DNA of 64,000 bases, taken from the NCBI GenBank assembly GCA_022072125.1, contig JAJVIH010000031.1, forward strand, positions 1-64,000. Direction: 5' to 3'. The translations under genes were made by a program, and so were the position numbers. Below, piece after piece: positions 40,972 through 51,430 of the stretch (the stretch's first letter is position 1; every line of letters starts with the position of its first letter). Source of the stretch: Myxococcota bacterium (GTDB lineage: Bacteria > Myxococcota > JAJVIH01). The notes under the pieces were generated by a model. That model was not told the DNA's origin, made no database searches, and was given only the letters and a program-made list of their open reading frames with translations.

Positions 40972-42135
40972 TTTTTTTTTAGGGCCGGCCCCCAGTTGCG
41001 CTTCCAGTTCCTCCAGGCGGCGCAGCCATTCATCCACCGGCGCGGCGTTGGCCGATTCGCACATGCGCACAATCAGCGTGTCCATCAGGATGCGCCCATC
41101 GAGGGCGCGCGCCATTTCCTCCGCCGCCTGGGTCAGGATATGGGTCTGCCGCAGGATGAGGGCGCGCGGCGCGCGTGCGGCCTCATCCTGCAGCATCTGC
41201 AACTCCCCGGGCGCGGCGTCGAGCACGTTTTCCGGCGCCTTGCAGACCCGCGCGATCAGCAGCCGGTGGTAATGCCACAGCAGTTCATCCAGCAACTGCT
41301 TCATGTCATGGCCGGAGCCGTACACCTCCGCCGACACCGCCAGCGCGCCATCGGCGTCGCCCGCCAGCGCGGCGTTGGCCAGCCTCGCCACCGGGCCGGC
41401 CCCAATCAGGCCGAGCGCGCCGCGCACATCCTCCTCGCTGATGTCCGCGGCGGAGAAACTCAACACCTGATCCAGCAGCGACTGACTGTCGCGCATGGAG
41501 CCCGCCGCCGCCCGCACCACGTAGGCGAGGGCCTCGGGCGCGATTTTGCGGCCTTCCGCGCCGAGGATTTTTTTGAGCTGGTCGCCGATCAGCCGCGCGG
41601 GCAGCCGCTTGAAGTCAAACCGCTGGCAGCGCGACAGGATGGTGTCCAGGATTTTCTGCGGCTCGGTGGTGGCGAAGATGAACACCACGTGCGCGGGGGG
41701 CTCCTCCAGCGTCTTGAGCAGCGCGTTGAAGGCCTCCGTGGTGAGCATATGCACTTCGTCAATGATGATGATCTTGCGCTTGCCGCCCGCCGGGGCGTAG
41801 CGGACCTGGTCGCGCAGTTCGCGGACGGCGTCAATGCCGCGGTTGGAGGCGCCGTCAATCTCCAGCACGTCCAGGCTCTGGCCCGCGGCGATGGTCACGC
41901 AGGCGTCGCACACGCCGCAGGGCGTCACCGTGGGGCCGTTCACGCAGTTGAGGGCGCGGGCGAAAATGCGGGCGGCGCTGGTTTTGCCCACGCCGCGCGC
42001 GCCCGTGAACAGGTAGGCGTGGTGGACCCGGTTCTGCGCGATGGAGTTTTTGAGGGTGCGGACCACGTGATCCTGCCCCGCCAGTTCATCGAATGTCCTG
42101 GGACGCCATTTGCGAGCGATAACCTGATAGGACAT
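40960..42135 (-). CDS. dnaX: DNA polymerase III subunit gamma/tau, zero-frame (short) product
   Basis: SYQVIARKWRPRTFDELAGQDHVVRTLKNSIAQNRVHHAYLFTGARGVGKTSAARIFARALNC, zinc-binding Cys, IIDEVHMLTTEAFNALLKTLEEPP. Confidence 0.97.
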   Translation of the reverse strand: MSYQVIARKWRPRTFDELAGQDHVVRTLKNSIAQNRVHHAYLFTGARGVGKTSAARIFARALNCVNGPTVTPCGVCDACVTIAAGQSLDVLEIDGASNRGIDAVRELRDQVRYAPAGGKRKIIIIDEVHMLTTEAFNALLKTLEEPPAHVVFIFATTEPQKILDTILSRCQRFDFKRLPARLIGDQLKKILGAEGRKIAPEALAYVVRAAAGSMRDSQSLLDQVLSFSAADISEEDVRGALGLIGAGPVARLANAALAGDADGALAVSAEVYGSGHDMKQLLDELLWHYHRLLIARVCKAPENVLDAAPGELQMLQDEAARAPRALILRQTHILTQAAEEMARALDGRILMDTLIVRMCESANAAPVDEWLRRLEELEAQLGAGPKKKAPA

Positions 42136-42159
42136 GAGCCGAACGGGGAGTGAGAAAAA

Positions 42160-42245
<86 letters not shown>

Positions 42246-42294
42246 AAACTCGAAACCGGCGCGGGATATCACCCGCGGCGCGGAGTGTCAAAGA

Positions 42295-42386
42295 TGGCGG
42301 AGAGAGAGGGATTCGAACCCTCGGTACCCTTTTGGGGGTACACACGATTTCCAGTCGTGCACCTTCAACCGCTCGGTCATCTCTCC
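42295..42386 (-). tRNA. tRNA-Ser (anticodon GGA), CCA encoded
   Basis: GGAGAGA TG … CACGA CTGGAAA TCGTG, long variable arm TACCCCCAAAAGGGTA, GAGGG TTCGAAT CCCTC TCTCTCC GCCA. Confidence 0.96.
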
Positions 42387-42438
42387 GCGTAATGGCGCGC
42401 GGAAAACTGCGCGGCCCGCCGGGCCGCAAGGACGCGGA

Positions 42439-42467
42439 AGTATGCACGCCGCCCCATGGCCGGTCAA
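42439..42467 (-). promoter_or_regulatory. promoter of tRNA-Ser
   Basis: Minus strand TTGACC (42462-42467), 17 nt, CATACT (42439-42444). Confidence 0.55.
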
Positions 42468-42569
42468 GGAATATCCGGAGCCATTCCTCTCCATTCATGC
42501 GCGGAAGCCGTGCTGGAGTCCGAAGCAATCCGGAAGCGGTGAATCGCGCCAGGGCGATGATCTCCTCTT

Positions 42570-43433
42570 CTACACGGACAGCAGGCGGGTCAGTCCGCCG
42601 GGTTGAAACCCCGCGCGGCTGTAGGCGCGCAGCGCCGGTTTGTTGTCCACATTCACCTGCAGCGTCACCAGCGGAAAGCGCGTCGCCAGCCGGAGCGATA
42701 TCTCGCGCATCGCCGAGGCCGCCAGCCCGCGTCCGCGATGGGCCCGCGCGGAGTACACGCCTTCGATCATGCAGCCCGCGGCGCATTCCACCCCCACTTC
42801 CGCCTTGAAGATGATCCGCCGGTCATTGCGCACCACGAAACAACGGCCCTGCTCAATGAGTTGCTTCATGCGGATTTCCTGCTGCTCCAGGTCGCTGGAG
42901 TTCAGGTAAATCCCCAGATCTTCAATCAGCATGGCTTCGGTCATCAACAGAAGCTGGTTCAATTCGCCCGGTTCCGCCAACTCCACGCCAACGCGAGGCA
43001 AATCACCGGAGCCGCCGGCCTGAAAACACAGGGTCTGTTGAAGGCGATCCAGGCGCGGGGCGGTTTTTCCCGCGTATTCCCGCCACACGGAACCCGCGGC
43101 GCCGCACGGCCCCAGCAGGCGGGTGATGTTCCATCTCCGTTCGCGCACCCATTCTCCCATACCGGGCGTTTTGACCTCCGGATCGCCAACGATGGACATG
43201 AACCCGCCGCGTGCAAACAGCGTGACGGCGGCGATCCGCCCTCCGGATTCATGGAGCAGAAACCAGAACCGGTCTTCCCGCACGGCTTCGTCCAGATCGC
43301 TGGACTCCGCCAGCGCGGTATGCAGCAGCCGGTCCTCGGGCGCCGCGCGCAGGAAGTCGAGCAGCCTCGACTTGTCGGTCTCCACCGCGATACGTATGGG
43401 CGGAGAGATGAAACGGTGGAAAAACTGGAGCAT
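42570..43433 (-). CDS. GNAT family acetyltransferase
   Basis: C-terminal IEGVYSARAHRGRGLAASAMREISLRLATRFPLVTLQVNVDNKPALRAYSRAGFQP acetyl-CoA-binding pattern. Start trimmed. Confidence 0.88.
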   Translation of the reverse strand: MLQFFHRFISPPIRIAVETDKSRLLDFLRAAPEDRLLHTALAESSDLDEAVREDRFWFLLHESGGRIAAVTLFARGGFMSIVGDPEVKTPGMGEWVRERRWNITRLLGPCGAAGSVWREYAGKTAPRLDRLQQTLCFQAGGSGDLPRVGVELAEPGELNQLLLMTEAMLIEDLGIYLNSSDLEQQEIRMKQLIEQGRCFVVRNDRRIIFKAEVGVECAAGCMIEGVYSARAHRGRGLAASAMREISLRLATRFPLVTLQVNVDNKPALRAYSRAGFQPGGLTRLLSV

Positions 43434-43469
43434 CACATCACCCCGGCGCCGGGCCGCGCTGGATTCCGG

Positions 43470-44117
43470 TTGTACTGGATAGCAGAGACGGACGCTTCCC
43501 GCCACGGCGAACTGCTGGAGACCGCGCGCCGCGCCCTGCCCGCCGCACCGCCGGGAGTGCTGGCGGTGCAGTTGCGCCCCCCCCGGGATATGGATATCCG
43601 GCCGCTCCTGGCGCTGGCCGGGCGCTGGCTGGAGATTTGCGATCCCCCGCGGATTCCCCTGCTCATCAACGGCCGCGTGGACGCGGCGGCGGCGCTGGGG
43701 TTGTCCGGCGTTCACCTGCCCGCGTCCGGAATGACTCCGGGGGACGCCCGGCGTTTGATCCGCGCCGGGATGATTGGCGCGTCCTGCCATTCGGGCCCGG
43801 ACGTGGATCGGGCGCTTGAACAGGGCGCGGATTTTGTCGTTCTGGGCCCCGTGTACGATACGCCGTCGAAGCGCGTTTACGGTCCGCCGCTGGGAGTGAA
43901 GGCGTTTGCGGACAGCGCCCGGCGATATCCCGGGCGGGTGTTTGCGCTGGGCGGGGTTGACGCCTCCAATGCGCGCGAGGTCATGGCGGCGGGAGCGCGG
44001 GGAATCGCCTTCATCCGCGCCCTGTCGAATGCTTCCGATCCCGCCGCGGCTCTCGAACGGCTTGCGAAGATCGTCCTTGACTCTCCTTCGCCGTCCTTCG
44101 CCGTTCCGCCGGAGTGA
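43470..44117 (+). CDS. thiamine phosphate synthase / TenI-like TIM-barrel protein
   Basis: PRIPLLINGRVDAAAALGLSGVHLPASGMTPGDARRLI…IGASCHSGPDVDRALEQGADFVVLGPVYDTPSKRVYGPPLGVKAFADSA…VFALGGVDASNAREVMAAGARGIAFIRAL. Proposed TTG start is uncertain. Confidence 0.85.
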   Translation: MYWIAETDASRHGELLETARRALPAAPPGVLAVQLRPPRDMDIRPLLALAGRWLEICDPPRIPLLINGRVDAAAALGLSGVHLPASGMTPGDARRLIRAGMIGASCHSGPDVDRALEQGADFVVLGPVYDTPSKRVYGPPLGVKAFADSARRYPGRVFALGGVDASNAREVMAAGARGIAFIRALSNASDPAAALERLAKIVLDSPSPSFAVPPE

Positions 44118-44222
44118 TCGTGATTCCTGGCGCGGCCCCAGGCGGATGCGGTTGAAGCGGCGCGCCGATCCCCATTCCGGAAACCGGGCGTCCGCGAATC
44201 AGGGAAACCGGCTCTGGATGGG

Positions 44223-45455
44223 TTATAGTTCCTCGCGGTATTCGGACACATCGGGGAAACGATCCCGGATGCCGGCCAGCGCCCGCAGCGGAGCATCTCC
44301 CGCGCAGTGCAGCACCGGTTCCATCAGCGAGGAAGCAGCGAACAGGATGATATCAAAGCCTTTTTGCGGCTCCAGTTGGCCCTGTTTGCAGCCGTCCCGC
44401 GCCAGCGAGGCGATCAGGCTGTTGACGTTCACGCCGTGGTCTCGCGCGATCTTCAGGATGCCTCCCTGATCGGCGCCGATCAGGCAGAGGTCCGAAAACG
44501 CCAGATGGCCCGCGTTTTTCAATCCCACCAGCCGTTTGGGTTTGGGTGATGTGCTGAATCCGTCCGACTGCCGTTTCCAGGCGACAATGCCGTCATCCTG
44601 GGCGCCCAGGATCAGCACCTGAACGTTTTCCCGGCCGGGGGTCACGCCGCCCGCCGCCATCGGCATGACCACCCGCACGCCCTCGCGCGACGCCATTCCC
44701 GCTATTGCGTTGCCGCCCGCGCTATGTCCTGTCACGGCGATGCGGTGGATATCCGCCACGCCCTTGAGGAATGCGGTTTCTCCCTCCAGCTTCACCAATT
44801 CATCGAGGATTTTCGCCAGGTTTTCAGCGGGTTTGCCGCTGATGTTCAGGTTCAGGGCGTCCTTCAGCCACAAACCGGGATGATCCGAGGAGATGACAAT
44901 AAAGCCCCGGCTCGCCCAGTGGGTCATGAAGGTCAGCGACTGGGTGCGAAAGGCCGCGGTCCCATGCACAAAGGCGATGACCGGGTAGGGTCCGCGTTCC
45001 ATGTCCGGCGGCAGGTCGCGGACGCAGGAACAGACCTGCCATGGATTCTTGTCGTCAGGGATTTTGCCCTTTTCGTTGTCCGGCAGAAACTCCCGGAGAT
45101 CGTAACGGACAGACTCCTTGCCGATCTGGCTTCCCGGAACCGCCGGGTACCAGACCTCGGTGGTGAAACCCGCCGCCTGGATGGTGCGCGCGCCCACTGG
45201 CCACGGCCCCGGTTTGGTGAAATCGGGAAGTTCAAGGAGTTTGGCCCCGTCGCAGCCGGCGCGGGCGGGGGGGAGACTGACCGGCGGCGCGGTCGCGGCC
45301 GTGTCAGCCAGCGCGGCGTCGCCCGGGGCGCCGCCGTCATCTGCCGGCAAGGAGCCATCCCCGGCGGCGGCGCCGCTGTCCGGGACCGGATCGCCGGAAC
45401 AGGCGGCCAGCCACAGGATCGCCAGCGCTGGAACGAGGCTAGGCCACCCGGTCAT
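44223..45455 (-). CDS. alpha/beta-hydrolase lipoprotein (PAF-acetylhydrolase/chlorophyllase-like)
   Basis: Lipobox LWLAACSGD, Asp/Ala linker, YPVIAFVHGTAAFRTQ, ITGHSAGGNAIAGMASRE nucleophile elbow. Start trimmed. Confidence 0.82.
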   Translation of the reverse strand: MTGWPSLVPALAILWLAACSGDPVPDSGAAAGDGSLPADDGGAPGDAALADTAATAPPVSLPPARAGCDGAKLLELPDFTKPGPWPVGARTIQAAGFTTEVWYPAVPGSQIGKESVRYDLREFLPDNEKGKIPDDKNPWQVCSCVRDLPPDMERGPYPVIAFVHGTAAFRTQSLTFMTHWASRGFIVISSDHPGLWLKDALNLNISGKPAENLAKILDELVKLEGETAFLKGVADIHRIAVTGHSAGGNAIAGMASREGVRVVMPMAAGGVTPGRENVQVLILGAQDDGIVAWKRQSDGFSTSPKPKRLVGLKNAGHLAFSDLCLIGADQGGILKIARDHGVNVNSLIASLARDGCKQGQLEPQKGFDIILFAASSLMEPVLHCAGDAPLRALAGIRDRFPDVSEYREEL

Positions 45456-46197
45456 GGAAGACGAAACGCTTCCCGCGGATGGTGAGTTGATCGCCTTCCG
45501 CAAGGGGTTCGCTGGTGGGCGCTTCTCCATTGACAAAGACATTTTTTTCACCTTTTGGCAGCACGAGGACATAGGCGTTTCCCTTGTATTCGATGGCCGC
45601 GGCGACCTTGGGAGAAAACCATCCCCCCACCTTCACATCGGACTGTTCGCCCTTGCCAAACACCAGCCGGTTTTTCTGGATGGTGACCCTCCCCTTGACC
45701 ACGCCTTTCTCCATCACATCCAGGTAGGCCTGCCGCTTCTGACGCATGGCCTGCTGGAGTGCGGCCATCTGACCGTCATCCACGAATTTGGTTTCGGCGG
45801 TTGGCGCCGCAACCTGACGGGAGGATTTCGCATGCACCGCCACACGACCGCTTTGCACCACCTGTTTGGCCTGCTGCTCCGCCGTCACGCCCCATTCGTC
45901 GGCCTGTTCGCCCTTGAAGATAAGCGTGTATTTTCCCAGGTCCACCTCGTCGCCTTCCTTGAGCACATGCTCCTTGACCCGCTGTCCCTTGATGCTCAGG
46001 CCGTTGGTCGCGTCCATCTCGCGGATGACATACTTGCCGTTCTCCCGCAGGATGGTGGCGTGGCGGCGGCTGATTTCCGGGTCGTCAATGGCGATGTCGG
46101 CGAACTGGTGGCGGCCGATGGCGATGGTCGCCTTGTTTTCCGGAAAATACAGATCGGCGGCCACTTCACGGCCATGGACAATGATGATCCTGGGCAT
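45439..46197 (-). CDS. FHA domain protein, copy 2 of a tandem pair
   Basis: TIAIGRHQFADIAIDDPEISRRHATILRENGKYVIREMDATNGLSIKGQRV FHA core; FHA-like C-terminal segment. Confidence 0.92.
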   Translation of the reverse strand: MPRIIIVHGREVAADLYFPENKATIAIGRHQFADIAIDDPEISRRHATILRENGKYVIREMDATNGLSIKGQRVKEHVLKEGDEVDLGKYTLIFKGEQADEWGVTAEQQAKQVVQSGRVAVHAKSSRQVAAPTAETKFVDDGQMAALQQAMRQKRQAYLDVMEKGVVKGRVTIQKNRLVFGKGEQSDVKVGGWFSPKVAAAIEYKGNAYVLVLPKGEKNVFVNGEAPTSEPLAEGDQLTIRGKRFVFHDRVA

Positions 46198-46362
46198 TGA
46201 CTTCCCCCCGCGGAACGCCGGTTTTTCCGGATGGCGGGCCGCCGCGGCGCGGCCGGTCATGCGCCTGAATTCTCCGGAACGGGCGCCGGCGCAAGCATGC
46301 GATGGACTGTCCGTCCGTGCAAGTTCCGTGCGCCCATCTCCGCGTGGGTGCGGTGCGGGCGT

Positions 46363-47121
46363 TCAGGCGATGCGGTCGTGGAAGACAAACCGTTTGCCGC
46401 GGATATTGAGCTGGTCGCCCTCGTTCAATGGATCGCTGGTGGGCGGGCGTCCGTTCACGAACACCTCTTTTTCCCCGTCCGGAACCCGCAACACATATTT
46501 GCCGCCCGAATGTTCAATCGCGGCCGTCACGCGGGGCGCGAACCAGCCGCCGACCTCGACATCGGCGTCCCCGCCGCGGCCGAAGACGTAGCGATCCTTC
46601 TCAATCGCCAGACGGAGTTTGACCACGCCGTTCTCGATCACATCCAGATAGGCTTGGCGCTTCTGGCGCAACGCCTGTTGCACCGCCACCAGATCCTTCT
46701 CTCCAACGTGTTTGGTGCTGACGGTGGGCAGGGCGAGTTGGCGCGAAGCCTTGGCGCGCACTTCCACGCGCCCGCCCTGCACCACCTGTTTGGCCTGCTG
46801 TTCCGCGGTGACGCCCCACTCATCGGGCGCCTCGCCCTTGAAGATCAGGGTGTACTTGCCCAGATCAATCTCGTCGTTGATGGAAAGGACATGTTCGCCA
46901 ATGCGCGCGCCCCGGAAATGCAGGCCGTTTTTGGCGTCTATTTCACGGATGACGTACTTGTCCCCGTTTTTGATGATGGTGGCGTGGCGGCGGCTGATTT
47001 CCGGGTCGTCAATCACGATGTCGGCGATCTTGTTCCGCCCGATGGCGATGGATTCCTTGTTGGGCTGAAAATACAGATCGGCGACGATCTCCCTGCCATG
47101 CACAATGACAATCCTTGGCAT
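46363..47121 (-). CDS. FHA domain protein, copy 1 of a tandem pair
   Basis: SIAIGRNKIADIVIDDPEISRRHATIIKNGDKYVIREIDAKNGLHFRGARIGEHVLSINDEIDLGKYTLIFKGEAPDEWGVTAEQQAKQVVQ; closely parallels the next gene throughout. Confidence 0.92.
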   Translation of the reverse strand: MPRIVIVHGREIVADLYFQPNKESIAIGRNKIADIVIDDPEISRRHATIIKNGDKYVIREIDAKNGLHFRGARIGEHVLSINDEIDLGKYTLIFKGEAPDEWGVTAEQQAKQVVQGGRVEVRAKASRQLALPTVSTKHVGEKDLVAVQQALRQKRQAYLDVIENGVVKLRLAIEKDRYVFGRGGDADVEVGGWFAPRVTAAIEHSGGKYVLRVPDGEKEVFVNGRPPTSDPLNEGDQLNIRGKRFVFHDRIA

Positions 47122-47150
47122 TCCGGTTGCCTCCAGCGAATCAGGGGGCC

Positions 47151-47831
47151 TCAGCCCTGCAACTTGCCTGCGTGCCGGATGTCGGTGCCATCCACCATGA
47201 ACACCACCTGTTCCGCGAGATTGGTGGCGTGGTCGGCCATCCGTTCCAGCACCTTCGAGACGGAAATCATGTGGATTCCACGCTCCACGTTGTTCGGGTC
47301 CTGGCGCATGTTTTCGACATAATAGCGGAACGTATTGTGGTAGATCTCATCCACCTGATCGTCGCGGGCGATCACCTCGCGGGCCTTTTCGGCGTTGCGG
47401 TGGACAAACGAATCAATGGCGTCGCGCACCATGATTTGCACCAGGTTGGCCATTTCCACGAGTCCGTCGGACGGGCGATAATCGGGGTCCATGCGCATAT
47501 CCAGCACGCGCTCGCAGATATTGACCGCCAAGTCGCCAATGCGCTCCAGATCGGTGACCATTTTCATGCACAGGGTGACCATGCGCAGGTCGGAGGCCAT
47601 GGGCTGGCGCCGGGCGACGATGACGATGCACAGTTCATCGGTTTCCACTTCGTCGCGGTTGACCTGCTTATCGAGGTCAATGGTCCGCCGCGCCAGGTCC
47701 AGATCACGGTCGGAGAGCGCCTTCGCGGAGTTGGCGATCATCTCTTCCACGCGGCCCGCCATGACCAGAAGACGCTGACGGACCGCCCTCAATTCTTCCT
47801 CGAAACCGCGATCTGTATGTTCTTTCGGCAA
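47151..47831 (-). CDS. phoU: phosphate transport system regulator PhoU
   Basis: MAGRVEEMIANSAKALSDRDLDLARRTIDLDKQVNRDEVETDELCIVIVARRQPMASDLRMVTLCMKMVTDLERIGDLAVNI. Confidence 0.97.
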   Translation of the reverse strand: MPKEHTDRGFEEELRAVRQRLLVMAGRVEEMIANSAKALSDRDLDLARRTIDLDKQVNRDEVETDELCIVIVARRQPMASDLRMVTLCMKMVTDLERIGDLAVNICERVLDMRMDPDYRPSDGLVEMANLVQIMVRDAIDSFVHRNAEKAREVIARDDQVDEIYHNTFRYYVENMRQDPNNVERGIHMISVSKVLERMADHATNLAEQVVFMVDGTDIRHAGKLQG

Positions 47832-47884
47832 CGCTCACCATCCTGCCGGGTTATCCTCTCCGCTTCCAGCGAAGACTTGCGCAA

Positions 47885-48691
47885 TCACCCGAACTTGCCC
47901 GTGATATAATCCTCCGTCCGCGGATCGGACGGCGATGTGAATATCTTATCGGTCGGGCTGTATTCGATCAATTCCCCCATCAGGAAGAAGGCGGTGCGAT
48001 CCGAAACGCGGGCGGCCTGCTGCATGTTGTGGGTGACAATCACCACCGTGTACTTGTCCTTGAGGGAATGAACCAGGTCCTCGACGCGGGCGGTGGCGAT
48101 GGGATCCAGGGCGGAGCAGGGTTCGTCCATGAGCAGGACTTCCGGATCCACGGCGAGGGCGCGGGCGATGCACAGGCGCTGTTGCTGGCCGCCGGAAAGA
48201 CCGCCGCCGGGTTTGTCCAGGCGATCCTTCACCTCATCCCACAGCGCCGCCTGGCGCAAGGCTTTTTCCACGGTCGCCGCGGCTTCGGAGGATTTGAGCG
48301 AATGGGTCAGCCGCAGTCCCGCCAGAACATTGTCGCGGATGGACATGGTGGGGAACGGATTGGGTTTCTGAAACACCATGCCGACGCGCCGCCGCAGGAT
48401 CACCGGGTCCACGGCCGAACCAAATATGTCCTCGCCATCCAGAAGCAACTGGCCGTCGCAGCGGGCCGCCGGATTGATTTCGTGCATGCGGTTGAGGCAG
48501 CGGCTGAAGGTGGATTTTCCACACCCGGACGGCCCGATGATGGCCGTGATTTCGCCGTCAAAAATGTCAATCGTGATGTTCTTGAGCACCTGCGCCTGTC
48601 CAAACCAGGCGTTGAGCCCCCGCACGGAGAGTTTGACCGGGCGGGTCTTGCCGCTGGAATGGTGTTGAACCTCGGGTTTCAGCGTGTCCAT
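47885..48691 (-). CDS. pstB: phosphate ABC transporter ATP-binding protein
   Basis: [89 protein letters not shown]. Confidence 0.98.
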   Translation of the reverse strand: MDTLKPEVQHHSSGKTRPVKLSVRGLNAWFGQAQVLKNITIDIFDGEITAIIGPSGCGKSTFSRCLNRMHEINPAARCDGQLLLDGEDIFGSAVDPVILRRRVGMVFQKPNPFPTMSIRDNVLAGLRLTHSLKSSEAAATVEKALRQAALWDEVKDRLDKPGGGLSGGQQQRLCIARALAVDPEVLLMDEPCSALDPIATARVEDLVHSLKDKYTVVIVTHNMQQAARVSDRTAFFLMGELIEYSPTDKIFTSPSDPRTEDYITGKFG

Positions 48692-49542
48692 TTGCCCTCG
48701 AACCGGTTGCGCAGCCAGATGGCGACCGCATTCATGATGGTCAGGGTGATCACCAGCACCACAATGCCCGCGGCCGCGTTCATCATGAACGCCTTCTGCG
48801 GGCGCGAGACCCAGTTGAAAATCTGCAGGGGCAGGGCGGTGAACGGCGAAAACACGGAGTCCGGCAGAAAGTTCACATAGCTCATCGCCCCCACCACGAC
48901 CAGCGGCGCGGTTTCTCCTATCGCCCGTGAAACCGACAGGATGCATCCCGTCAGAATGCCCGGGGAAGCCACCGGCAGCACCACTTGGCGGATGGTTTGC
49001 CAGCGCGTGGCGCCGAGGGCCAGGCTGCCCTCGCGCATGTCGTTGGGAACCGTGCGAAGCGCCTCCCGCGAGGCGATGATGACCATGGGAATGATGAGCA
49101 GCGCCAGCGTGCAGGCGCCCGCGATCAGGCTGCGGCCAAAGCCGATGGTGCGCACGAACAGCTCCAGTCCCAACAGGCCGTAGATGATCGAGGGCACGCC
49201 CGCCAGGTTGGCGATATTGACCTCGATGATGTCGTTCAGCAGGTTCTTGCGCGCGTATTCTTCCAGGTAGATGGCGGCGCCGACCCCCAGCGGAATCGCC
49301 AGCACGGCGGTCAGGGCGATCAGGCACAGGCTGCCGATCAGGGCGGGGTAGATGCCCGCGATCTCCGCCTTTCGCGACGGGTACTGGGTCAGAAACTCGA
49401 AGGACAGCCGCGGCGAGGCGTCCGCCAGCAGTTGCAGCAGAAACAGCGCCAGCAGGGTCAGCGGGGCGAGAATGCTGAACAGGCAAATCCACTCAAAGGC
49501 CCGTTCCCGGCCGTGATGATGGCGCGCCGCCAGATTCTTCAC
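48679..49542 (-). CDS. pstA: phosphate ABC transporter permease PstA
   Basis: [79 protein letters not shown]. Confidence 0.97.
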   Translation of the reverse strand: MKNLAARHHHGRERAFEWICLFSILAPLTLLALFLLQLLADASPRLSFEFLTQYPSRKAEIAGIYPALIGSLCLIALTAVLAIPLGVGAAIYLEEYARKNLLNDIIEVNIANLAGVPSIIYGLLGLELFVRTIGFGRSLIAGACTLALLIIPMVIIASREALRTVPNDMREGSLALGATRWQTIRQVVLPVASPGILTGCILSVSRAIGETAPLVVVGAMSYVNFLPDSVFSPFTALPLQIFNWVSRPQKAFMMNAAAGIVVLVITLTIMNAVAIWLRNRFEGKWTR

Positions 49543-50432
49543 GAACTGATCCTCCGGCGGAAATACTGGGTGAGCAGGTTGAGCACCAGCGTCATCAGGA
49601 ACAGGCTGGCGCCGACGACGTAGAGCGTCCGGTACTCCAGCGAGTTGGCGGGAATGTCGCCCATGCTGACCTGCACGATGTAGGCGGTCATGGTTTCAAT
49701 CGGGGCCCGCGGATCCAGGGTGAGGTTGGGCTGCTGGCCGGCGGCGATGGCCACGATCATGGTCTCGCCGACCGCGCGGGAGACGCCCAGGATAAACGCG
49801 GCGATCAGCCCGGAGCGGGCCGCCGGCAACACCACCCGGCGGATGGTCTCCAGTTTGCCGGCTCCCAGGGCGTACGCTCCCTCGCGCAACGCGCGGGGAA
49901 CCGCGTGCAGGGCGTCCTCGCTCAGCGAGGAGACAATGGGAATGATCATCAGTCCCATCAGGATTCCGGCGCTCAAGGCGTTGAATCCCGCGAGATGGGG
50001 AATGAATTTCTGCAGCACCGGGGTCACGAACACCAGCGCGAAATAGCCAAAAACAATCGTGGGAATGCCCGCCAGCAGCTCCAGCAGGGGCTTCAGGATT
50101 TTGCGGGTCTTCGCGGATGCGTATTCGCTCAGGTAAATCGCGGCCAGAACCCCGAATGGCAGGGCGACGGAGATGGCGATGACCGAGGTGAGCAGCGTTC
50201 CCACCACCAGCGGCCAGATGCCGAACCGCTTGTTTTCAAACAGGGGCGTCCACTCGGTGTCGAGCAGGAACTGCTTCAGTTGAACCTGGGAGAAAAAACC
50301 GGCGGATTCCACCAGCAGAATCAGAACGATCCCGCCGGTCACGAACAGCGACAGGATTCCGCAACCCAGAAGAAACCACTCCACCGTCCGGTCCCGCAGG
50401 GTGGAGGCGCGTTGTCCCGACAGCCGGGTCAC
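49539..50432 (-). CDS. pstC: phosphate ABC transporter permease PstC
   Basis: [83 protein letters not shown]. Confidence 0.97.
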   Translation of the reverse strand: MTRLSGQRASTLRDRTVEWFLLGCGILSLFVTGGIVLILLVESAGFFSQVQLKQFLLDTEWTPLFENKRFGIWPLVVGTLLTSVIAISVALPFGVLAAIYLSEYASAKTRKILKPLLELLAGIPTIVFGYFALVFVTPVLQKFIPHLAGFNALSAGILMGLMIIPIVSSLSEDALHAVPRALREGAYALGAGKLETIRRVVLPAARSGLIAAFILGVSRAVGETMIVAIAAGQQPNLTLDPRAPIETMTAYIVQVSMGDIPANSLEYRTLYVVGASLFLMTLVLNLLTQYFRRRISS

Positions 50433-51430
50433 AGCGGGGTATCCTCCCGGTAACGCTTGATCAGCACCGCCAGCGGGGCCTTGGCGCTCCCGAAAATGGT
50501 GCCGGCGCGGCGCAGCCGGAAGCGATCCTGCGCGGTGCGGATGACATCGTCCGGCAGGCCGACATACCCCACATCCTCAGCCAGCGCCCGCATATTCCCG
50601 AGATAATAAGTAATGTACTGCTCCACGGATGGGCTTTTGGCCGCTTCAACATTCACATAAATAAACAACGGGCGGGAGAGCGGAGCGTAAATTCCATCGG
50701 CGACGGTTTCATGGGAGGGAGCCACGGGACCAGCCACCGGACCCCGTCCCTCGCCATCCACCGGCACAACCCGGAACATGCCGTCGTTTTCCTTCATGAA
50801 AGACATTCCCAGAAAGCCCATCGCCTGCGGGTCGGTGGATACTCCCTTGACCAGCACGTTGTCATCTTCGCTGGAGGTGTAATCGCCCCGGCTGGAATGG
50901 GATTTTCCCACCACCGCCTCGGTGAAATAATCGTAGGTTCCCGAATCCACCCCGGCGCCGAAGAGATGCATTTCCTCGTCCGGCCAGGAAGGGTCCACCT
51001 GGTTCCAGCGTTTGATCCTGTTCTGCGCCTCCGGGGCCCAGATTTTCTTCAGTTGCGACACCGTGATGCTCTTCATCCAAGTGTTGGAGGGATGCACGAT
51101 GATGATGATGCCGTCGTAGGCGACCGGCAATTCCACGTATTCGATCTTGCGGCGGCCGCACTGTTCAGCCTCCGGCGGCTTGATGGGCCGTGAAGCGCCG
51201 ACAATCGCCACTTCACCGTTGCAGAATTTCTTGAATCCGCCGCCGGTGCCGGAAACGCCCAGGGTGATGCGCCGGCGGTTGGTTTTCTGAAATTCCTCGG
51301 CCACCGCCTCGTTCAGCGGATGGACGGTGCTGCTGCCATCCAGCGAAATCACCTCGTTGACAACGGAGCGGTGGCAGCCCGCCTGCAGCAGCAGCAGGGA
51401 ACAGGCAATCAGGGTGCGTGACAACATCAA
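50429..51430 (-). CDS. pstS: phosphate ABC transporter substrate-binding lipoprotein
   Basis: [64 protein letters not shown]; PstS core pattern. Confidence 0.96.
   Translation of the reverse strand: MMLSRTLIACSLLLLQAGCHRSVVNEVISLDGSSTVHPLNEAVAEEFQKTNRRRITLGVSGTGGGFKKFCNGEVAIVGASRPIKPPEAEQCGRRKIEYVELPVAYDGIIIIVHPSNTWMKSITVSQLKKIWAPEAQNRIKRWNQVDPSWPDEEMHLFGAGVDSGTYDYFTEAVVGKSHSSRGDYTSSEDDNVLVKGVSTDPQAMGFLGMSFMKENDGMFRVVPVDGEGRGPVAGPVAPSHETVADGIYAPLSRPLFIYVNVEAAKSPSVEQYITYYLGNMRALAEDVGYVGLPDDVIRTAQDRFRLRRAGTIFGSAKAPLAVLIKRYREDTPL

Noticed and set aside
40972-40980. dnaX A9 tract as a simple sequencing error
   Set aside because: Cannot be excluded, but A-tract slippage at exactly this place in dnaX is an established mechanism, so it is kept as a finding with raw-read check requested.
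42603-43469. N-terminal part of ORF 42603..44117
   Set aside because: Antisense to the GNAT gene; only the region from about 43470 shows ThiE/TenI homology.
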